Part shown: in pieces, positions 24,713 to 34,449 of the stretch | Numbering within the stretch: the stretch's first letter is position 1 | Layout: every line of letters starts with the position of its first letter | NCBI RefSeq assembly: GCF_030010215.1 | Contig: NZ_JASCRR010000002.1 | Location: 1 to 64,000, forward strand | Direction: 5' to 3' | Origin: Tianweitania sp. UT-5YL-CI-8 | GTDB lineage: Bacteria; Pseudomonadota; Alphaproteobacteria; Rhizobiales; Rhizobiaceae | DNA: 64,000 nt | Position numbers and translations under genes: made by a program | The notes under the pieces: model-generated | Told to the model about the DNA's origin: nothing | Database searches by the model: none | Seen by the model: only the letters and a program-made list of their open reading frames with translations

Positions 24713-26449
24713 TTGTTCTTTGTGAAGAAAGCAATACTGGAAGTCGGGATCTTTTCAGCGGCGGTCAATCTGCTTCTGCTCGTATCTCCTATCTATCTGC
24801 TGCAAATCTACGATCGCGTGCTGCCGGCACAGAGCTTGAGTACATTGATCTATCTGTCGATCATATGTGCCGCCGCATTCCTGACCTTATGTGTGCTTGA
24901 AATCATACGCTCGTATTATGCGAACCGTATCGCATCCCAAATCGACGTGTCGCTTGGCGGCAAGGCCTTTCTGGCGACGATAACCGGGTCTCGCGCCAAT
25001 ATGGGCGACATCCAGCCCCTGCGCGATCTTTCGACCATCCGCGCGTTCCTCTCTTCAAAGGCAATCTTCTTTCTCTTCGACCTGCCGTTTGCGCCTTTCT
25101 TTCTCATCTTGATGTATTTCATTCACCCCGCACTTTTTTTGCTGACGCTAGCCGGTGTGGTAGTGCTGATCCTCGTCGCCTTGGCTAATGAACGCGCGAC
25201 GATAAAAAGCGAGGCGACAGCCGGCGAGGCCAGTTCCGAAACGATGATGCTGGCGCAGACCTTCGCGCGCATGCAGGAAACGGTCCGAGCTCTGGGCATG
25301 ACGTCCAATGTGGCCGGGGTGTGGGGCCGGCGCTTTGCCGACCAGGTCACCGCCCATCGCAAGGTTGCCGATATCAATGCCTTCTTCAGCGGCATTTCCC
25401 GCATGCTCCGGACCGGATTGCAGACGGCCATGCTCGGCCTCGGCGCTTATCTCGTCCTTCAGGGCCAGATGACAGCCGGCATGATCTTCGCTTCGTCACT
25501 GATCGCCGGACGCGCTCTGCAGCCGATGGACCAGATCATCGGCGGTTGGCGGCAGATCGGCGAAGCGCGCAAGGCCTGGAGACGGTTGGGCGCGCTGCGC
25601 GAGATGAAGCTGGAGCATGAGCGCGAGACGATCCGTTTGCCCAAGGTGAAGGGCAGTCTCATCGTCGAGAACCTGGTCTACCAACTTCCCGATGGAGACG
25701 CCTCCAGCCCGCTGATCAAGCGGCTCAGCTTCCAGGTGCCGGCCGGAGAAGCCGTGGCCATTGTCGGCCCCAGCCGTGCCGGTAAATCGACGCTGGCGCG
25801 CCTCGTCGTGGGCGCGCTCAAGCCAAACGCCGGTCTGGTGCGGCTCGACGGCGCCGACATCCGCACATGGGATGCCGATATGCTGGGAAGCCATATCGGC
25901 TATCTGCCGCAGGAGGTGGACCTTCTGCCCGGTACCGTGGCACAAAACATTTCCCGTTTCTCCGAGCAGCCCGCCGACGAAGATATCGTCAGCGCCGCCC
26001 AGCGGGCGCAAGCGCATGAACTGATCTTGCGGATGAAGAAGGGGTACCTCACCGAAATCGGCGCGTCGGGCGTGAGGCTATCGGGCGGCGAACGTCAGCG
26101 CGTCGGCCTTGCCCGAGCCTTTTACGGCGGCCCTCGCCTCCTGGTGCTGGACGAGCCAAATGCCAGTCTCGACGCCGAAGGTGAAATGGCGCTCGAACTG
26201 GCGATCAAAGAGGCGAAAGCCAATGGCGTCACCATCCTTCTGATTACGCACAAGCCTTCGATCGCGGCCAAATGTGACCGTGTGCTGGTGCTTCGGGATG
26301 GGCAGATCGATCTTTTCGGGCCGGCGGCGGATGTGCTTCAAAGGCTTGCAGGCGCGTCAGCGGTCCCACAGCGTCCGACACCCCCTGCTCCAGCGCCAGA
26401 AAATGCCACCGCGTCTTTTCAGGCCGTTGCACGCGTAAAGGCGAATTGA
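24713..26449 (+). CDS. Type I secretion ABC transporter (permease/ATPase, PrtD-type)
   Basis: 578 residues from a TTG start with GGAGGGG upstream. The N-terminal half (about 10-270) is a six-helix ABC exporter domain starting [24 protein letters not shown], typical of PrtD/LapB-like transporters. The ATPase has Walker [10 protein letters not shown] at 352-360, signature L-S-G-G-E-R-Q-R at 456-463, Walker B L-L-V-L-D-E-P at 476-482 and His513 switch. It drives export of RTX proteins across the inner membrane. The next gene follows after 1 bp. A TolC-like outer-membrane partner is not in the window. Confidence 0.95.
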   Translation: MFFVKKAILEVGIFSAAVNLLLLVSPIYLLQIYDRVLPAQSLSTLIYLSIICAAAFLTLCVLEIIRSYYANRIASQIDVSLGGKAFLATITGSRANMGDIQPLRDLSTIRAFLSSKAIFFLFDLPFAPFFLILMYFIHPALFLLTLAGVVVLILVALANERATIKSEATAGEASSETMMLAQTFARMQETVRALGMTSNVAGVWGRRFADQVTAHRKVADINAFFSGISRMLRTGLQTAMLGLGAYLVLQGQMTAGMIFASSLIAGRALQPMDQIIGGWRQIGEARKAWRRLGALREMKLEHERETIRLPKVKGSLIVENLVYQLPDGDASSPLIKRLSFQVPAGEAVAIVGPSRAGKSTLARLVVGALKPNAGLVRLDGADIRTWDADMLGSHIGYLPQEVDLLPGTVAQNISRFSEQPADEDIVSAAQRAQAHELILRMKKGYLTEIGASGVRLSGGERQRVGLARAFYGGPRLLVLDEPNASLDAEGEMALELAIKEAKANGVTILLITHKPSIAAKCDRVLVLRDGQIDLFGPAADVLQRLAGASAVPQRPTPPAPAPENATASFQAVARVKAN

Positions 26450-26450
26450 G

Positions 26451-27800
26451 ATGGCGATACTTTCCTTGGACGCCCCCAAAAAGCCGCGCTGGCAACAAAG
26501 CATCAGGGCAACGACCGCACCTGTCGCGCTTGCCGGCTATGCCACGATCTTTCTACTCCTGGGCAGCTTCGGCTATTGGGCGGCAAGTGCGCCGCTTGGC
26601 GGCGCAGTGATCGCAAGCGGCTTCGTCGCTGCCACTGGCCACAACATCATGATCCAGCATCTCGATGGCGGCATCGTCAAATCGATCGATGTCGGTGAGG
26701 GCGGGCGGGTCAAGGCCGGCCAAACGCTTTTCGTCCTCGAAGACACGCAGGTCCGCACACTCTACAATCGCCTGAACAACCAACGCATCGAAATGCGAAT
26801 GCGCGAAGCCCGCCTGCGTTCGGAACGCGACGGAATGACAACTTTCAATGCCATGGCAGCATTCGATGGCGACGAGGCCGCAGCGGTCGATGGCTTCGAC
26901 ATCGCATTCGTCGCGTCCGAGCACGAGAAGGAGTTTACCGCACGGTTGGCGCGGTTCCAGGCCGAGCAGGATATTCTCGGCAAGAGAGAAGAAGCGCTGG
27001 CTGAAGGGGTTCTCGGGCTCGAGGCCCAGAAAAAGGCAGGCGAAGACCAGCTTTTTCTTTTGCGCGACGAGATCGACCGTAAAAAGGGCCTACTCGACAA
27101 GGGCCTGACCAACAGGACCGAATACAGTGCGCTTCTGCGCGCGGAAGCCGAACTCATCGGTCGCACCGGAGCCTTGCAATCGCAGATCGCCAGTTCGGCA
27201 ACGCAAACGGTCGAGGCCCGACAACAGGTCGAACGGCTTAGAACCGAACGCGTGCAGGAAGCGATGAACGAGCTCAACACCACGCGGGCCAATCTGCGGG
27301 ATATCGAGGAGCAAATGGTATCCGCCCGCGCGACTCTGGGCCGCATCAGCATCGTATCGCCCACCGACGGCATCGTCGTGCGCACGCTGTTCAATTCTCC
27401 CGGCGGGGTGATCCGCGCCGGCGAACCGCTGATGGAGATATTGCCCACTGGCAACGCCCTTATCATCGAAGCGCGCGTCTCGCCTCGGGATATCGACGCC
27501 ATCGAAGTCGGCCAGCACGCCAATCTTCAGTTCTCGGCCCTGAACGCCCGCACTACCCCTATCGTAAAGGGCGATGTCACCTATGTCTCGGCGGACCGGC
27601 AGATCGAACAACAAACGGGCGAGTTCTATTATACTGCCCGCCTTGCAATATCCGAAGACCTCCCGCCAGATCTTGCGTTGGACCAAATTTATCCCGGCAT
27701 GCCCGTGGAAACATTTATAGCCACAGGAGACAGGACTTTCGCAGAATATCTCATCAAGCCTATAATGGACTCTTTCTCGCGTGCTTTTAAAGAAGAATAG
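26451..27800 (+). CDS. Type I secretion membrane-fusion protein (HlyD/PrtE-type)
   Basis: 449 residues. One transmembrane helix at about 24-45 ([19 protein letters not shown]) anchors it in the inner membrane. A lipoyl/barrel-sandwich half follows ([17 protein letters not shown]), then a long periplasmic coiled coil (about 95-290) and the second lipoyl half (V-S-P-T-D-G-I-V-V). The C-terminal beta-barrel ends in G-M-P-V-E-T-F-I. It bridges the ABC transporter to the outer-membrane channel. It starts 1 bp after the ATPase stop, an operon. Confidence 0.95.
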   Translation: MAILSLDAPKKPRWQQSIRATTAPVALAGYATIFLLLGSFGYWAASAPLGGAVIASGFVAATGHNIMIQHLDGGIVKSIDVGEGGRVKAGQTLFVLEDTQVRTLYNRLNNQRIEMRMREARLRSERDGMTTFNAMAAFDGDEAAAVDGFDIAFVASEHEKEFTARLARFQAEQDILGKREEALAEGVLGLEAQKKAGEDQLFLLRDEIDRKKGLLDKGLTNRTEYSALLRAEAELIGRTGALQSQIASSATQTVEARQQVERLRTERVQEAMNELNTTRANLRDIEEQMVSARATLGRISIVSPTDGIVVRTLFNSPGGVIRAGEPLMEILPTGNALIIEARVSPRDIDAIEVGQHANLQFSALNARTTPIVKGDVTYVSADRQIEQQTGEFYYTARLAISEDLPPDLALDQIYPGMPVETFIATGDRTFAEYLIKPIMDSFSRAFKEE

Positions 27801-28240
27801 TTAAAGCCAGGACTCTTGATAACATTGATGGGATCTTATCTCAAAGCTAGCCGCAATCATCTTCAAGGCGAACTGGCACGAGACCTTTGAGCGCGTGCTC
27901 CATACTCTTTTATGCATCTGAGACGAGACCCATGAGTTGGCGAAAGCGGTGCTCGCAGCCATAATCATGAAAGCGCTGCAGCAGAGACATGCTTACTGGC
28001 GGTGAGCGGAAATGGTTGCCGTCACTGCTTGAACGACGCCGCAGGCGACGCGACAACTGACGGCGCATAACACGGAACCTGTTCAAACAAACCGAGCCAC
28101 TTCTGACCCCGCGCTTCAGGGCACCCGGCGAGCTTTTGCGCACCCAGCGGTTGGCAGATGCCAACTATTTAGCACCCGGAGCCGATCACCGTCGCTCTCG
28201 CAAAAAGCGGCGAACTTGCGCTACGGCTCACGAAGGCAAA
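27801..28240. other. Intergenic region without a recognised gene
   Basis: The region between the membrane-fusion gene and the AT-rich leader has only short Arg-rich open frames (for example minus 27910-28164) that I take for spurious. No terminal repeats or transposase motifs were seen. Confidence 0.4.
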
Positions 28241-28545
28241 GCCATAAATCTCTCTTAAAATGAATACAGAAGGAAGGAGATAATTTTTCCATCGTTGCTC
28301 TACAGATATCTAGAAGCTCGTAAATTTTACAACTTTCGACAGAATTATCATGAAAATTTAGTTTGGCTCCAGAATCATTAAATATGAAATCGGTTTATTA
28401 TTTTAATGATCTAAAATGGTACAATATAAATTTTTTTTGGAACAAATCATCGCGTTTATGATTTTTTTTGGGACAGACAACTCTCATTCCGCTAGATTAG
28501 TCTTGTCGAATTCGCAGAAAGAGTAATTTATCTGCAACTTTATTT
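28241..28545 (+). promoter_or_regulatory. AT-rich leader/promoter region of the second RTX gene
   Basis: A sharp drop in GC, with runs such as ATTTATTTTAA-like stretches, and two near-identical boxes, A-T8-GGAACA at 28430-28444 and A-T8-GGGACA at 28461-28475, spaced 31 bp. T-tracts of this kind in alphaproteobacteria are typical targets of MucR/Ros-type zinc-finger or nucleoid proteins. The binding protein is inferred. Confidence 0.5.
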
Positions 28546-28560
28546 AAATGGAGGAAGTCT

Positions 28561-29958
28561 ATGGCAACTTTCAGTGTCACCGAACCTGTCACGCTTGATT
28601 CGAACCAGCTCTTCGTAACCAGCTTGAATGATGTCACAAACATACGCTTCGAAAACCAGACCGGCGCTTCTGGCAATCCGTTGCTGGGCGAGTACGTTCA
28701 GACCTTTGAGACACTCAGCTTCGACTACAATGGCGTAACCTATTCTTATAATGGAGAGTGGACACAGACCGAAAACCGTCTCCTGGTTCTGGGCTCTGTC
28801 TCGATCACCGGTTCGTATGACAATATCGAGTTGTCGCAAGGCGGGGAGACCATCGCGAGCTACCAGGGGCGCGAGTTCGAAGTCGACTTCGGCTCATCAC
28901 CATCTGTTCAGGTCGGCGACCTGACAGGAAATCTGCTGCAACTGCTCGTCACCCTCGGCTTGGTCAATGGCGGTAGTGGCGGCTATAATAACCTGACCAC
29001 CAATGAGACGCCGAACCTTCCCGACCTCGCGTTTTCTGGAAACGACAGTTTGACTGGCGATGCCGGGGTCCAAACCCTTCGCGGCAGCGACGGCAATGAC
29101 GTCATCGACGGCAGAGCCGGCGCCGACATAATGATCGGCGGCAAAGGCAACGATACCTATCATGTCGACAACGCTGGCGACAAAGTCGTAGAAATCGACG
29201 GCCAAGGCACTGATACCGTTATCACCACCGCAAGCTATAGCTTCAAAGGCGTCTATGCCGAAAATCTTACGCTTGCTGGGTCCGGTGACATCAATGGTAC
29301 CGGCAACAAGTTCAACAACGTCATTCTCGGCAACTCAGGAAACAACGTTATTGACGGTGCAGCTGGTGCAGACAAGATGACGGGTGGGCTAGGTAACGAC
29401 ACCTACTATGTCGACAACGTCGGCGATAAAGCCATCGAGGTTCAGGGTCAGGGCGATGATACTGTCCACTCGTCGGTCAGCTACACTCTGAAGGGTCAGT
29501 ATGTTGAAGATCTTATTCTAACCGGCTCCGGTGTCATCAATGCGACTGGCAACAAACTGGACAATACGATCGTCGGCAACCGTCAGTCCAACATCATCAA
29601 CGGCGGCGACGGCAGCGATACCTTGACTGGCGGGAACGGCGCCGACCGCTTTGTTTTCGACACACTGCTGCGTCCTTCGAACGTCGACACCATCACCGAC
29701 TTCTACGCGCCGCTCGACAGCATCCGTATCGACAATGCGGTGTTCGCCGGCTTGACGGAAGGTGCCTTGATAACCTCGGAGCAGTTCAAGGACATCGGTA
29801 CTGGAAGTGTGGATGCGAGCGACCGCATCCTCTACGACTCAACCACCGGAGACCTGTTCTTCGACCGCGACGGTTCCGGCACCACTTACGACGCCGTGAA
29901 ATTCGCCGTCATCGAAAACCTCGAGCCGCTCAGCTATCGCGACTTCTTGGTCATCTAA
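28561..29958 (+). CDS. RTX calcium-binding protein, type I secretion substrate
   Basis: 465 residues, with GGAGGA eight bases before the ATG. Residues 1-150 are a unique N-terminal domain (F-E-N-Q-T-G-A-S-G-N-P-L-L-G-E) not recognised. RTX-type repeats follow (G-S-D-G-N-D-V-I-D, G-R-A-G-A-D-I-M-I, G-G-K-G-N-D-T-Y-H), then two modules of about 82 residues each opening G-N-D-T-Y-x-V-D-N and ending before A-D-R-F-V-F-D. The C-terminus L-S-Y-R-D-F-L-V-I nearly equals that of the 21153-22769 protein, so both should use the same exporter. No catalytic motif is seen, and adhesion or matrix functions are possible. Confidence 0.9.
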   Translation: MATFSVTEPVTLDSNQLFVTSLNDVTNIRFENQTGASGNPLLGEYVQTFETLSFDYNGVTYSYNGEWTQTENRLLVLGSVSITGSYDNIELSQGGETIASYQGREFEVDFGSSPSVQVGDLTGNLLQLLVTLGLVNGGSGGYNNLTTNETPNLPDLAFSGNDSLTGDAGVQTLRGSDGNDVIDGRAGADIMIGGKGNDTYHVDNAGDKVVEIDGQGTDTVITTASYSFKGVYAENLTLAGSGDINGTGNKFNNVILGNSGNNVIDGAAGADKMTGGLGNDTYYVDNVGDKAIEVQGQGDDTVHSSVSYTLKGQYVEDLILTGSGVINATGNKLDNTIVGNRQSNIINGGDGSDTLTGGNGADRFVFDTLLRPSNVDTITDFYAPLDSIRIDNAVFAGLTEGALITSEQFKDIGTGSVDASDRILYDSTTGDLFFDRDGSGTTYDAVKFAVIENLEPLSYRDFLVI

Positions 29959-29975
29959 CACCTCACCTTCAATAA

Positions 29976-30006
29976 TCGACCCGCGCTCCATCAGAGCGCG
30001 GGTCGA
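29976..30006 (+). terminator. Hairpin after the second RTX gene
   Basis: A perfect 12-bp stem at 29976-29987 and 29995-30006 with a 7-nt loop, 18 bp past the stop. There is no T-run, so it may act as an RNA-stabilising or Rho-assisted terminator. Confidence 0.6.
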
Positions 30007-30102
30007 TCTCATGAAAGCGGGAGGATAGGCCTTCCGTCCCTGCGCGCCCCTGGCAAAAACTTTTCTGCACACTATCTCAGCCGCATAGACTGAGGGGCAT
30101 TC

Positions 30103-30249
30103 ATGCAGCAAAAACAGCTTTATCTTGTGATCGGCGCACTTGTGGTGGCGGTCATTGCGTTGGGAATTTATGTGCTGCGCGAGGAAAGCCAGCCCAATGG
30201 GGTCGAGATCAGGCTGAATGAAAGCCGTATTTCGGTTCAGGAAAACTGA
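30103..30249 (+). CDS. Small single-pass membrane protein
   Basis: 48 residues, encoded at ATG 30103 with GAGGGG upstream. The sequence is M-Q-Q-K-Q-L-Y then one strong transmembrane helix (L-V-I-G-A-L-V-V-A-V-I-A-L-G-I-Y-V-L), then a charged tail with R-E-E-S-Q-P-N-G-V-E-I and N-E-S-R-I-S-V. Small proteins of this plan are conserved in rhizobia. Function is unknown. It converges with the metallopeptidase gene. Confidence 0.7.
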   Translation: MQQKQLYLVIGALVVAVIALGIYVLREESQPNGVEIRLNESRISVQEN

Positions 30250-30258
30250 ACTCTCAGA

Positions 30259-31020
30259 TCATTCAAACCTGATAGCCTGAAGTGCGTTGCCATTACGCTT
30301 CAGCCAGGCCTTGCATCGGTCGGTATCCGGACACAGCTTTTCGCAGAGACGCCAGAAGCCTGGCCCATGATTCATCTCCTTGAGATGAGCCACCTCATGG
30401 GCGACGAGATAGTTGATCACCTGCGGTGGCGCCATCATAATGCGCCAGGAAAACGACAAGGCGCCGTCCGAGGTGCATGAGCCCCAGCGGCTCGACGTGT
30501 CGCGAAACCTGATCGTTTTGGCCCGCTTGCCGATAGTGCCGCAATGCGCTTCCACAAGCGCCTCGATATCGCGCTTTGCCTCGCGCTTGAGGAAATCTGC
30601 CACCCGGCGCGGCAGATGCTCATCATTGCCGTAGACAAGAAGAGCGGGCGCGCTCTCGTACTCGGCCACTGCCGCCGTTCCGCGCTTGCCCGGCTGATGC
30701 ACAATAAGATGCGGCACGCCACGGACCGGAATCTTAACGCCGGCCCGCACTTCCGGCTTGTCGGGCAGTTTTATCAGCTTCTGCTCGAGCCAACCTTGCT
30801 GGCGGAGCAGGAAGCGCTCCACCTCGCCCTTGGCCAAGCCGGGCGGGATGGTAATCCGCAAGCCTCGACAGCCCGGCTCAATCCGAAGCGTCAGCCGACG
30901 CGCACGGCCGTTCTCGACAATACGCAGCGGCAGGCTGCGCCCAGCGACAAGATGCTCTCGTTCCTGAACCGATAGCGCGGTCGAAGGTTGCGGTTTTTTG
31001 CGAAAAAAGCCGAAGGACAT
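30259..31020 (-). CDS. YgjP-like (DUF45/M48-type) metallopeptidase
   Basis: 253 residues from the ATG at 31020. The zinc motif is H-E-V-A-H (V-A-H-E-V-A-H-L-K-E-M-N-H) with the third ligand in N-H-G-P-G-F-W. The family landmarks R-W-G-S-C-T and I-N-Y-L-V-A-H-E are present, as is the N-terminal R-L-T-L-R-I-E-P segment. The physiological substrate is unknown for the family. It has no signal peptide, so it is probably cytosolic. Confidence 0.92.
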   Translation of the reverse strand: MSFGFFRKKPQPSTALSVQEREHLVAGRSLPLRIVENGRARRLTLRIEPGCRGLRITIPPGLAKGEVERFLLRQQGWLEQKLIKLPDKPEVRAGVKIPVRGVPHLIVHQPGKRGTAAVAEYESAPALLVYGNDEHLPRRVADFLKREAKRDIEALVEAHCGTIGKRAKTIRFRDTSSRWGSCTSDGALSFSWRIMMAPPQVINYLVAHEVAHLKEMNHGPGFWRLCEKLCPDTDRCKAWLKRNGNALQAIRFE

Positions 31021-31112
31021 GAAATGACGATAATCGATTCGAACGGCGGTGAAGAGCAAAAGAAAACGGCGCCGCTTTCGCGACGCCGTCACTTCAGTTC
31101 AGGTTAGCAGTC

Positions 31113-31565
31113 TTACTCGTCAAGAAGACCGAGAGTGGACTTGCCGCTCCGCTTGCTTGTAGGCGCCGGTGCGTTCGGTCGGTTGCGTTCGGCCATGAAG
31201 CGGTCGAACTCATCCTGGTCCTTGGCGCGGCGCAGTTCGCGCGCATATTCCTCGAAGGCTTCGCGGGCTTCTTCAAGCCTGTTGCGCTCTTCGTCTAGCC
31301 GGGCGAGTTCCTTCTCGCGCCAGTCGTCGAAGGCGACGTTGCCAGTACCGACGTTGGCGGTTGCGCGGTAGGACGCCTTGCGGCAGCCCTTGAAGATACC
31401 GTCCGTCGCGCGGTTCACGTCGCGCTTGAAGCCGTCAAGCCGGTCACCCCACAAGATGTAGGCGAGCATGGCAAAGCCGAGCGGCCAAAAGACCATGAAG
31501 CCGATCACCATGAGCGCGATGGTCGCCGGCGTCCAGGCCGGGCGGATCAGTGCGGTCGTGTTCAT
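31113..31565 (-). CDS. DUF2852 family membrane protein
   Basis: 150 residues. A transmembrane segment lies at about 14-40 (I-A-L-M-V-I-G-F-M-V-F-W-P-L-G-F-A-M-L-A-Y), the DUF2852 hallmark, followed by W-G-D-R-L-D and a long acidic/basic coiled coil (R-L-D-E-E-R-N-R-L-E-E-A-R-E-A-F). The role is unknown and the family is common in rhizobia. It lies next to the metallopeptidase gene, same strand, 92 bp away. Confidence 0.88.
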   Translation of the reverse strand: MNTTALIRPAWTPATIALMVIGFMVFWPLGFAMLAYILWGDRLDGFKRDVNRATDGIFKGCRKASYRATANVGTGNVAFDDWREKELARLDEERNRLEEAREAFEEYARELRRAKDQDEFDRFMAERNRPNAPAPTSKRSGKSTLGLLDE

Positions 31566-31682
31566 CGTTTTGTCGTTCCTCAGGTTTCACGCAGCCATAT
31601 CGGCTGCTTGAGATCGAAATGGGAACGGCAAAAACGCACTTCAAGATATCGCCCGCCAAAACCAGACAAGACCTTGTAATAG

Positions 31683-32825
31683 TTAACGCTTTTTAGCGCG
31701 ATCGAGGAGAAGCACCGCCAAGCCCGCGACCAGCCCCCAGAAGGCCGATCCGACACCCAAAAAGCTCAACCCGGAAGCCGTGACGGCAAAGGCAGTCACC
31801 GCGGCCATGCGGTCTTCCTCGTCCTTCAGAGCAATCGTCAGAGCGTTGGACAGCGCGCCAATCAGCCCGAGCCCCGCCACCAGTGCGATGAGGCTTGGCG
31901 GCATCACCGCAAACAGCGCCACCAGCGAAGCCCCGAAAATCGCAAAAAGGAGATAGTAGAATGCGTAGAAGGGACCGGTCAGCCAGCGCTTCGCAGGATC
32001 GGGGTGCACATCTGGCCCGGTGCAGATTGCGGCCGAAATCGCGGCCAGGTTGGTGGTCAGCGCATTGAACGGAGCCGTCAGCAGCGAGACCAATCCCGTC
32101 ACGGCGATCAAAGGCCCCGCCGGCGGTTCATAACCGGCGGCGCGCAGGACGCTCAGGCCGGACAGGTTCTGCGATGCCATGGTGACAAGATAAAGCGGCA
32201 ACGCTAGCCCCATCAGCGCCTGCAGCGAAAATGCCGGCATGGTCAGCGTCAAGGTCGAAAATCCGAGCGAAGGCAACCCACCCACGCGGCCGGTCAGCAA
32301 GGCGAAAAGCCCGCCGCCGACCAAGACGAACAGCACGGACATCGCAGGATTGAAAAGCCGGATGACGAAGAAGGCCACAAGCAGCGGCAGCACGAAGAGT
32401 GGGTCTCCAGGCGCTGCCCTGAACGCACCCATCACAAAGGTAACGACGATGCCGGCAAGCATTGCTGAGGCTACCGACCCTGGTATTTTGGAAATCAGCC
32501 GCGTCAGGGGCTTGAAAAACCCGGTGGCGACCAAGAGGGCTGCGGCTACGATGAAGGCGCCGACACCCTCAGCCATGGTGAAGCCGCTGCTCGCGGCCAC
32601 CAATGCCGCCCCCGGCGTCGACCAGGCGGTGATCACCGGCATTTTGTAGCGCCAGGAAAGCCATAGTGTTTCTACTGCCATAGCCAGGCATATCGCCGTC
32701 ACCCAGCTTGCCGTTTGCGCTTGCGTTGCGCCCAGCGCATTCGCCGCCGCGATGATGATGGCCAGCGTGCCGCCGAACCCGACTATGGCGGCAACGAAGG
32801 CCGATGATGGGATGGAAGCGCGCAT
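31683..32825 (-). CDS. benE: BenE family benzoate/H+ symporter-like transporter
   Basis: 380 residues, almost entirely hydrophobic, with about 11-12 transmembrane segments. The start S-A-F-V-A-A-I-V-G-F-G-G-T-L and the A-W-S-T-P-G-A-A-L and L-T-A-P-F-N-A-L-T-T-N-L-A motifs match BenE. It would import benzoate or similar aromatic acids with protons. No benzoate catabolic gene is nearby, so the real substrate is open. It ends 1 bp from the downstream alpha/beta hydrolase start region, on the same strand. Confidence 0.9.
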   Translation of the reverse strand: MRASIPSSAFVAAIVGFGGTLAIIIAAANALGATQAQTASWVTAICLAMAVETLWLSWRYKMPVITAWSTPGAALVAASSGFTMAEGVGAFIVAAALLVATGFFKPLTRLISKIPGSVASAMLAGIVVTFVMGAFRAAPGDPLFVLPLLVAFFVIRLFNPAMSVLFVLVGGGLFALLTGRVGGLPSLGFSTLTLTMPAFSLQALMGLALPLYLVTMASQNLSGLSVLRAAGYEPPAGPLIAVTGLVSLLTAPFNALTTNLAAISAAICTGPDVHPDPAKRWLTGPFYAFYYLLFAIFGASLVALFAVMPPSLIALVAGLGLIGALSNALTIALKDEEDRMAAVTAFAVTASGLSFLGVGSAFWGLVAGLAVLLLDRAKKR

Positions 32826-32826
32826 C

Positions 32827-33603
32827 CTATTTCACCGCCCGCTCGACCATGCCCTGGACCGCACGGGTTAGCATCTCCAGATCCTGCGGCCGCGACAAGC
32901 GGTGATCGCCGTCCGGCACCAGCGCCATCGTGGCATCGTCGGCGGACAAGAGGCTCATCAGTTTCAGCGCGTGGCTATGCGGCACGTCCGGATCGGCGAG
33001 ACCCTGGATAATATGGACAGGGCAGTGCGTATCGAGCGGGCCAATCATCACGAGGTTATCGCGACCGTCCTCGATCAGGTCGCGGGTGTAGATATAAGGC
33101 TCCGCCGAATAGTCCGAAGGCACTTCGAAATAGCCCTTGTTCTCGAGGTCGGCACGATCGGCAGCTGTCAATTTCGGCTCGACAAGCTCACGCGTGAAAT
33201 CCGGCGCAGGCGCCAGAAGCACGATGCCGGCTATCCGCGCACCCTCGCCCGAGCGTCCGAGTTCCTGGTTCATGCGCAGCGCGATCCACGCGCCCATTGA
33301 TGAGCCGACCAGGATTTGCGGCCCGTCGGTGAAGGCGCGAAAGACAGCAAGGCTCTCAGCCAGCCATCTGGAGATGGTGCCGTCAGTGAAAGCGCCGGCC
33401 GACTCACCATGCCCGGAATAATCGTGACGCAGGAACGCATTGCCGCTTGCAGATGCCCATTGCGACAGGGTTTCGGCCTTGGTGCCCAGCATGTCGGATC
33501 TGTAGCCACCCAGCCAAACCACGCCCGGTGCGCTGCCTGGCTGACACCGGTAAGCGATTGCGGTACCGCCGACATCGAGGAATTCGGGTTTTGAAACATC
33601 CAT
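32827..33603 (-). CDS. Alpha/beta hydrolase
   Basis: 258 residues from the ATG at 33603. Upstream in-frame residues do not fit the family. The nucleophile elbow is G-S-S-M-G, with the oxyanion region G-G-Y-R-S-D-M and L-R-H-D-Y-S-G-H-G-E-S-A-G; the acid is in G-L-A-D-P-D-V-P and the base in G-D-H-R-L-S-R-P. It looks like the ABHD10/serine esterase-thioesterase group. The substrate is unknown. It lies immediately upstream of benE, a likely operon. Confidence 0.9.
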   Translation of the reverse strand: MDVSKPEFLDVGGTAIAYRCQPGSAPGVVWLGGYRSDMLGTKAETLSQWASASGNAFLRHDYSGHGESAGAFTDGTISRWLAESLAVFRAFTDGPQILVGSSMGAWIALRMNQELGRSGEGARIAGIVLLAPAPDFTRELVEPKLTAADRADLENKGYFEVPSDYSAEPYIYTRDLIEDGRDNLVMIGPLDTHCPVHIIQGLADPDVPHSHALKLMSLLSADDATMALVPDGDHRLSRPQDLEMLTRAVQGMVERAVK

Positions 33604-33823
33604 GATGCCTGCCTGCACTCCGTTCCATGCTGTATCGGCATCTTTTGGCACAGCTCGCCTTTTCCCGAAAGCCAGACTGCAAAACACCATGATTTTGGCA
33701 GTGGAATCCTGCCCCGACAGGTGATTTCCCTGCTTTACTGTGCTATTGACTTCCAATGGTTCGTACCGACATAGGCACGGGCATACGAAATTATTTTGCA
33801 AACGGCTCGAGGAGACAACGACC

Positions 33824-34360
33824 ATTCGCAGACCTTTTAAAGCAGCGGCGCCCACCAAAGACGGCCCGCGCTCAAACCGTGACATCCGGGTGCCCCGGGT
33901 TCAGCTGATCGACGCAGACGGGCAGAACCGCGGTGACGTTTCCATCAACGATGCGCTGCTGGCCGCCGAAGAGGCAGGCCTCGACCTTGTCGAGATATCC
34001 CCCAACGCAACGCCTCCTGTGGTCAAGATTCTTGACCTGGGCAAATTGAAATACGCCAATCAGAAAAAAGCCGCCGAAGCGCGCAAGAACCAGAAGGTCA
34101 TCGAGATCAAGGAGATCAAGATGCGCCCAAACATCGACGACCACGATTACGAGGTTAAGATGCGCGCCGTTCGCCGGTTCTTCGAAGAAGGCGACAAGGT
34201 CAAGCTCACCCTGCGCTTCCGCGGCCGCGAAATGGCGCATATGGAGCTCGGCATGCAGCTCTTGAACAAAGTGCGTGAGGAAACTGCGACCATCGCCAAA
34301 GTGGAGGCCGAGCCCAAACTCGAAGGCCGCCAGATGATGATGGTTCTGGCGCCGCGCTGA
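33824..34360 (+). CDS. infC: Translation initiation factor IF-3
   Basis: 178 residues from an ATT start at 33824, with GAGGAG about 10 bases upstream. The N-terminus ([15 protein letters not shown]) fits rhizobial IF-3 only at that codon. It keeps the 30S free and checks the start codon. ATT starts are a conserved autoregulatory device of infC. Landmarks are [20 protein letters not shown] and H-M-E-L-G. It precedes a methyltransferase-like gene and rpmI-rplT. Confidence 0.96.
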   Translation: MRRPFKAAAPTKDGPRSNRDIRVPRVQLIDADGQNRGDVSINDALLAAEEAGLDLVEISPNATPPVVKILDLGKLKYANQKKAAEARKNQKVIEIKEIKMRPNIDDHDYEVKMRAVRRFFEEGDKVKLTLRFRGREMAHMELGMQLLNKVREETATIAKVEAEPKLEGRQMMMVLAPR

Positions 34361-34367
34361 CCACTGC

Positions 34368-34393
34368 AACCTCGGCCGAGCGCCGGGGTTTTC
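34368..34393 (+). terminator. Rho-independent terminator after infC
   Basis: Stem AACCTCGGC/GCCGGGGTT with a 5-nt loop and a following T-run (TTTTCG), right after the infC stop. Confidence 0.8.
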
Positions 34394-34449
34394 GTTTCTC
34401 ACCCAGCTTCGGCCTCACCGGCCCAACGGGCAAGGCACAGAATCAGCTC

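Noticed and set aside
26553-27523. Minus-strand frames opposite the HlyD-type gene
   Set aside because: Shadows of the coiled-coil coding region, Ser/Arg-rich, without motifs.
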